Translations under genes and position numbers: made by a program | Notes under the pieces: generated by a model | What the model was told of the DNA's origin: nothing | The model's database searches: none | What the model saw: only the letters and a program-made list of their open reading frames with translations | In this document: one piece after another, positions 7,583 through 11,535 of the stretch | How the letters are laid out: each line of letters begins with the position of its first letter | Numbering within the stretch: the stretch's first letter is position 1 | From: Dunaliella salina | Taxonomy: Eukaryota; Chlorophyta; Chlorophyceae; Chlamydomonadales; Dunaliellaceae | Length of the DNA: 11,535 nucleotides | Reading direction: 5' to 3' | NCBI GenBank assembly: GCA_002284615.2 | Contig: MU069495.1 | Span: forward strand, 365,031 to 376,565

Positions 7583-7857
7583 TTGTTCCTGCGGTCCTGT
7601 GTGTTCTCTTAGAAGGACTTATGAACATCTCTTTTCTGATTTCCCCTCTGCTCACAGAGTTCTTCAGGAAGAGACAGGCGCTTTTTACTACACTCAGGCT
7701 AGTTCTGAGGTCTTTCATTTCTTACAGGACCAAACTATTGAGACTTATCGTTTTACTTCTAATCTCATGGATATTTATTCTTTGGATGGAACAGTTCATC
7801 AGGCCGAGCAGCCAAACAACCTGGCTGAAGGTCAAACCCAATTGTAACCTTAAAACC
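7583..7857 (+). mobile_element. LINE 3'-end, copy g, tandem to copy f
   Basis: A second, about 96% identical copy of 7305-7579 placed directly after the tail of f at a 278-bp offset. It keeps an open frame (7599-7847) through NLMDIYSLDGTVHQAEQPNN and LAEGQTQL to TAA, and has lost one codon (GAT) of the SSEDVFHF block. It ends ATTGTAACCTTAAAACC before the 15-bp duplication at 7858. Substitutions are scattered along the copy, so it is not a recent exact duplication. It is either a separate truncated insertion into the tail of f or an older tandem duplication. Confidence 0.87.
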
Positions 7858-7872
7858 TTGAGTCTTACCAGA
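7858..7872. repeat. 15-bp target-site duplication, right copy (LINE f/g)
   Basis: TTGAGTCTTACCAGA, right partner of 7026-7040. At the mismatched base it carries G like the left copy at 6875-6896, so the A is shared only by the overlapping middle copy. Confidence 0.7.
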
Positions 7873-7883
7873 CTGCCTTTGTA

Positions 7884-8036
7884 ATGTCACAAAATTTTAC
7901 CTATGTGGTTTTCGAGCCTAACCTGCCTACCTTTAGAGGCTTTGACGACAAGGCACAGTCCAGGCTGCAATCGGCTTCAAGCCTCCCTACAAGTTCAAAG
8001 TGGCAGGCACCACACAACCAGTTTTCCTTCTTGTAA
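7884..8036 (+). CDS. Coding-like segment, unidentified, possible exon
   Basis: An ATG at 7884 opens a 50-codon frame starting MSQNFTYVVFEPNLPTFRGF, then DDKAQSRLQ, closing at TAA 8034-8036. A different frame over 7964-8031 (AAIGFKPPYKFKVAGTTQPV) is bounded by GTCCAG and a perfect GTAAGT donor at 8032, so it could be the true exon. Only one of the two can be right, and neither was matched to a family. It follows directly after the LINE cluster, so it may belong to the gene that the LINEs entered. Confidence 0.25.
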   Translation: MSQNFTYVVFEPNLPTFRGFDDKAQSRLQSASSLPTSSKWQAPHNQFSFL

Positions 8037-8715
8037 GTGAACGTCGAGAAACAAGACAAAGCCAGCCAGAAAAGGCCGTGGGCATTTTGAAAGGCGCCCC
8101 TCACTGGCGAGCTAGCAAGAGTCACCAAAGAGCGGCAAAAATTAATGCCAGGAACTTGACACGTAGAAGAGGAGCACTCTATAGGAGCTCAAAATCGTTA
8201 TGATGGCACATGTAAGAACTGCGTAAGAACTGTTGATGCACCCTCTTGAGTGGCACCTGATCCCTTCCAAGATCTGCTGGCTGCTGTTGACGATTGAAAT
8301 GACTCCCAGCAGCCACGACAACTCAAAAACAACAATACCTGTCTTGGCACCTTTGTTGGGTGACCATAGACAAGAAACATCAACCGAACCAGAACAGTGG
8401 CCTAAGCAAAAGCCGCATCAGGTATTCCAATAGACACCTGCAATGTGAAGGGCTGGCTCCCATTTCTTGAATGAGTTCTTTGGTGTCCTTTCCAGCAATT
8501 CCCACATTGCCTGCTAATTCATTTGATGCCAATGGCCCTCAAAGAGTTTCACACCCCATCATTTCACACTCCTTCCACACCTAGTCCTGTTCGGCCCTTC
8601 TTCATGCCAAAACCATCCACAACAGTTTCTGGCATGATCAGTTGAATGGCAAAAGCAATGACATGGAGCTGGCTTCCGTGTGTTCAGGCAAGGTATTTAC
8701 TCGAGTGCCCACTTG
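8037..8715. other. No supported gene
   Basis: Only chance-like frames were seen. Small structures include a direct repeat GTAAGAACTGC / GTAAGAACTGT at 8212-8233 and a 9-bp inverted repeat TGGCTGCTG (8278-8286) / CAGCAGCCA (8307-8315). Neither has an evident role. Confidence 0.4.
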
Positions 8716-8958
8716 CTAAGCACCATGTACACCGTGTGACACATGATGCACAGGCGTCCCTTTGTTCAAGCGCTCTATAATCAATGCACAGCCTAGCTCT
8801 GCATCAATTTTAGCTGCAACAGGTCTGTTTGCAGTCCTCACACCCACATCCACACACCACCCAGTGTTACGTTCATTGTCAGGTGCATTCTCCACTGCTG
8901 AGGTCCTTAAAAGACAGGCGCAAATGCCCAGCAACCTTGCTCTGACCACACCCTGCAT
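8716..8958 (-). CDS. Weak coding candidate, unidentified
   Basis: The minus-strand frame reads, in its second half, ENAPDNERNTGWCVDVGVRT, then ANRPVAAKIDAELGCALIIE and RLNKGTPVHHVSHGVHGA to TAG at 8718-8716. The amino-acid make-up is more protein-like than the overlapping plus-strand frame, but no family was recognised. The adjoining sequence is a degenerate minisatellite, so the frame may be part of a decayed repeat. No splice or promoter context could be assigned. Confidence 0.25.
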   Translation of the reverse strand: MQGVVRARLLGICACLLRTSAVENAPDNERNTGWCVDVGVRTANRPVAAKIDAELGCALIIERLNKGTPVHHVSHGVHGA

Positions 8959-9005
8959 GCTCGCACCCTGTGCTTCTCACCCATGCTCTGCATTTCCTGC
9001 CTTGA

Positions 9006-9320
9006 CCATGCATGATGGTCATGCGTGGTGCATATCCCCAAAGGCCCATGCTTAGTGCATTTCCTCCGAGGCTCACACTTGGCGCCCGCACTTTATGCAT
9101 GCCCTCTGAAGCCAACACCTAGTGCCCACACCTGGTTGCGGTTGGCCAATTCCGTAGAAATATGCCGCAAATACCAGCATTTTGGCAGGGAAAGCACAAT
9201 ACATATGGCTTATGTATATGGAATTGGACAACCCTACACATGGTGCATGCTTTATGAGGCCCATACTCAATACATGTCCTCTGAAGCACAAACAAGGTAC
9301 CTGCACATGAAGGCCAGGTA
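9006..9320. repeat. Degenerate ~30-bp minisatellite
   Basis: Recurring units resemble GTGCATxTCCxCxxAGGCxCAxxC. Examples are GTGCATATCCCCAAAGGCCC (9029), GTGCATTTCCTCCGAGGCTC (9056), TGCATGCCCTCTGAAGCCAA (9096) and TACATGTCCTCTGAAGCACA (9271). Units are 27-40 bp apart where adjacent, and an unrelated ~100-bp stretch (about 9130-9230) interrupts the series. Divergence is high. Confidence 0.55.
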
Positions 9321-9363
9321 TTTTTTGCCACCAAGGGTGCCCGGAACAAGCAGCCGTGTCCAG

Positions 9364-9451
9364 CCCACATCTTGCATGCTATCCCTTGACACCTCTTACT
9401 CCCGGACCCCACATCTAGCGTGCTCACTCATGACACCTCTAACTCCCAGCC
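9364..9451. repeat. 44-bp tandem duplication, 2 copies
   Basis: CCCACATCT starts at 9364 and 9408. Both units continue with a xTGAC ACCTCTxACTCCC block. The two copies differ at several positions. Confidence 0.75.
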
Positions 9452-9465
9452 ATGAGTCACTCATC

Positions 9466-9866
9466 CAAAGAGTCTGTCACAAACCATGAAAAACCTTTCG
9501 AACACGACCCTCACAAAACCCACACTAAAACCATGTTTTACGAAAAATGGTTAAAAATGGTTGCTCCTCGTGAGGTAGCAATCCAGTAGCTTGTTACTTG
9601 TCCCTTGTGCGATCGAACCGTCCTCAGCCACACCCTATGCACCCTGCGAGTGTACCATCGTGGGAAGGAGGAAATTAAATCTCTGTTGCTGACACAGAGG
9701 GTGAAAAGAGGGCCCACAAGAACACGCTGTCTCCTGTACACTTACATGGGGGCACTTACATGGGGTGTTGGATGCAAGCTGTGCCTTCCAGGCGCCTCAG
9801 CAACAGCTGTTTACAAGCTTTTTTGCGCCCCATCCAAGCAGAAGCTTGTCGCAAGCATGAAATCAT
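9466..9866. other. No supported gene
   Basis: There are chance-like frames on both strands. A short A-rich patch with AAAATGGTTAAAAATGGTTG near 9543-9562 is a small direct repeat. CACTTACATGGGG occurs twice in tandem near 9740-9763. No coding exon is supported. Confidence 0.4.
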
Positions 9867-9972
9867 GCACCTCCTCCATGCTCCAGCATTTCACGTGACC
9901 AACCTTGGGCTCTGTGCAAAGATTTTACAGGCGTTTAGGCACTTCCTTCATGCTAGAGCTTTTCATGTCAGG
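9867..9972. repeat. Diverged 34-bp direct repeat, 72-bp offset
   Basis: GCACCTCCTCCATGCTCCAG at 9867 is echoed by GCACTTCCTTCATGCTAGAG at 9939, and similarity continues through CATTTCACGTGA / CTTTTCATGTCA. It is probably an old tandem duplication. Confidence 0.55.
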
Positions 9973-9974
9973 CT

Positions 9975-10140
9975 CTCCCTCACCCCTCCCTGCTCTCACC
10001 CCTCCCTGCTTGCCCCCCTTCCTGCTCTCGCCCCTCCCTGCTCTCGCCCCTCCCTGCTCTCGCCCCTCCCTGCTCTCAACCCTAAACTTACCCCTGCTCT
10101 CAACCCTCCCTGCTCTCACCCCTGAACTCACCCCTCCTTG
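9975..10140. repeat. 16-bp pyrimidine-rich minisatellite
   Basis: Tandem GCCCCTCCCTGCTCTC-type units; four consecutive near-identical 16-bp units lie at about 10012-10078. Variants containing AACCCT or ACTCACC extend the array on both sides. The strand is almost entirely C and T. Open frames through it (PPCSRPSLLSPLPAL) are a by-product of the repeat. Confidence 0.92.
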
Positions 10141-10265
10141 CAGCTGCACCTCCTCCAGCGAATTAATGGGCATGGACCGCTGCGCGCGTGCCTGTCGGTA
10201 CTCTGGCTCGGACGCCCATTTCTGCATGTACAAGCACTCTGGGTTGAGTGAGCAGCTGGTACACA

Positions 10266-11060
10266 GCCAACAGGACTATGCAAGTGAATGCCTCAAAATA
10301 ACACATTTAAGGGCCTCTCCTGCAAGAAAAAGGGGGGGGGGGGGGGGGGGGGGGGCTTGGGAAATCACTGAGCTAATGATGGTGATTCAAGCCAACACCA
10401 TGGGTAGCATAAGCGCCTGCTAGGCAGCCAACAGAAGCAAGCGAGTGATTGCCTCAAAAGTCACCAGAGGCCCCATTCTGCAAGGAAAAAGGAAGGGGTG
10501 CCTGAGAAATCGTTGAGCCAATGATGGTGACTGAAGCCAGCACCATGAGTTGTGTGTGAGCGCCTGCTAGGCAGGCAACAGAGTCAAGCGCGTGATTGCC
10601 TCAAAGCAATGCCTCGTGAGGCCCTATCCCGCAAGGAAATAGGTGGGATGCTTGAGAATCATCAAGAAGCCAGCAAAGTGATTCGTGCCAGGACCATGGA
10701 TTGTTTGCCTGACAGGCAGCCAACAGATCCAAGCAAGTACTACCTCAAAACATAGTCACGTGTGGCTCTATCCTGCAAGAAAAAAGGCGGGATGCTTGAG
10801 AATCATTGAGCCAGTGAAGGTGAATCAAGCCAGTATCACAAGTAGCTCGAGCGCCTGCTAGACTGGCGACAGAATCGAGACAGTGAATGCCTCAAAGGTT
10901 TTTGAAAAAATCATGAGGGTACATCCTGCAAGGAAAAAGGTGGGGGTGCTTGCAAAATTTTGAGGCATCAATGGTGCTTCAAGCAAGATTGGTCAATCCA
11001 ATGAGTTGGAATGTGTGTTTGCTTGCAGGCGGGGGCAAGAATGGGGGTAGCAACTGCCAC
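10266..11060. repeat. ~146-bp tandem satellite, about 5 diverged units
   Basis: Conserved blocks recur in the same order: GCCTGCTAGGCAGCCAACAG; GTGATTGCCTCAAA; CTGCAAGGAAAAAGGxGGGG; TTGAGAATCATTGAGCCA; and ATGGTGATTCAAGCCA. The GCCTG block starts at 10415, 10562, 10707, 10853 and, diverged, near 11021, giving periods of 147, 145, 146 and 168 bp. A partial unit before it starts at 10266 and is lengthened by a G run. Frames crossing the array are not conserved between units, so it is not coding. Confidence 0.88.
10332..10355. repeat. G24 homopolymer
   Basis: Twenty-four uninterrupted G residues follow AAAAA. In the other satellite units the same site holds only 2-5 G (for example AAGGAAAAAGGTGGGGG at 10930-10946), so the run is an expansion inside one unit. 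Homopolymers of this length are also prone to sequencing error. Confidence 0.97.
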
Positions 11061-11240
11061 TCAAGCACCAGGTCACCTCTCCCCTTGGGCCCTCCTTGCA
11101 CAAATGACGATGGGGGAGGACAAGGGCCCACCAGTCGGATGATGGGGGATTGTCAAGGGAGTTTTGAGGATTGTGGGTGCCTGGTCCAACATGCATATTG
11201 GACTTATTTACATCCTACCATGAATGAATACATCACTGTT

Positions 11241-11440
11241 CTCAACCTGCAACCCTCCTCAACTTGCAACATTCCTCATCCTATAACCATCCCACCACCG
11301 TCCTCAACATGCAGAAGTCCTCATTCTCGACATGCAACTATGACAGTTCCCCGTGTTCCTAGGATATGCAGCCATCGACATGAATTCATCCTCAACCCCC
11401 ACGACCATCCTGCAACCGCCATTGACTTGCAACCATTGAA
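11241..11440. repeat. Degenerate 17-bp tandem repeat
   Basis: Three adjacent 17-bp units start at 11241, 11258 and 11275 (CTCAACCTGCAACCCTC, CTCAACTTGCAACATTC, CTCATCCTATAACCATC). A further unit lies at 11303, and looser CTxxACxTGCAAC echoes continue to about 11440. The remaining sequence to 11535 shows an A-rich patch (11454-11466) and nothing else supported. Confidence 0.6.
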
Positions 11441-11535
11441 ACGAAGGACGATAAAGAAAAAAAAAACCATCCATCCATTGCCATTTTGAGCACACTGAAG
11501 CACTTCCGAGAGCACACACAATACACATTCACGCA

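Noticed and set aside
9905..10423. 172-codon plus-strand open frame
   Set aside because: Most of it is translation of the 16-bp C/T repeat and the G24 run. It has no conserved protein content.
10266..11060. CRISPR-like array
   Set aside because: Units are ~146 bp, diverged along their whole length, with no short identical repeats separated by unique spacers and no cas genes.
10950..11489. 179-codon plus-strand open frame
   Set aside because: It starts inside the last satellite unit and continues through the 17-bp repeat. The composition is repetitive, with no motif.

Overview
The window looks like nuclear DNA of a eukaryote, not a bacterium or phage. There are no long uninterrupted genes and no operon-like spacing. 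Coding-looking stretches are short and bounded by GT...AG splice signals. The sequence is full of microsatellites, minisatellites and decayed non-LTR retrotransposon (LINE) 3' ends. The retrotransposon tails repeatedly carry TGTAA, the polyadenylation element typical of chlorophyte green algae. With the near-balanced base composition and long AC and G runs, a green alga (possibly Dunaliella-like) is my best guess, at low confidence.

Layout. 1-86 is an (AC)n microsatellite. 173-980 holds a plausible multi-exon gene for a small single-span membrane protein with a coiled coil, apparently interrupted by a 1-nt frameshift near 459. 1149-1243 is a near-perfect 45-bp inverted repeat with a 5-nt loop. 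1823-2310 is a minisatellite whose units each copy a splice acceptor plus the start of the terminal exon at 2311-2368. 2502-2597 is a 4 x 24-bp repeat. 3202-3301 and 4672-4929 are orphan exon candidates.

3466-3937 (minus strand) and 4940-7857 (plus strand) hold at least seven 5'-truncated, mostly frameshifted LINE copies (called a to g here). All come from the C-terminal end of an ORF2-like protein with a CCHC zinc-binding domain. Copy a is flanked by a perfect 12-bp target-site duplication. Copies e and f/g appear to have entered one ancestral target in succession, leaving overlapping 22-bp and 15-bp duplications. Several copies begin at or close after the tail of the preceding one.

7858-9970 is mostly non-coding with two weak coding candidates and degenerate minisatellites. 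9975-11440 is satellite-rich: a 16-bp pyrimidine repeat, a ~146-bp tandem repeat with a 24-nt G run inside one unit, and a 17-bp degenerate array.

I see no complete, confidently named gene, RNA gene, CRISPR array or defence-type system. The most informative content is the retrotransposon insertion history, the hairpin and the splice-acceptor minisatellite.
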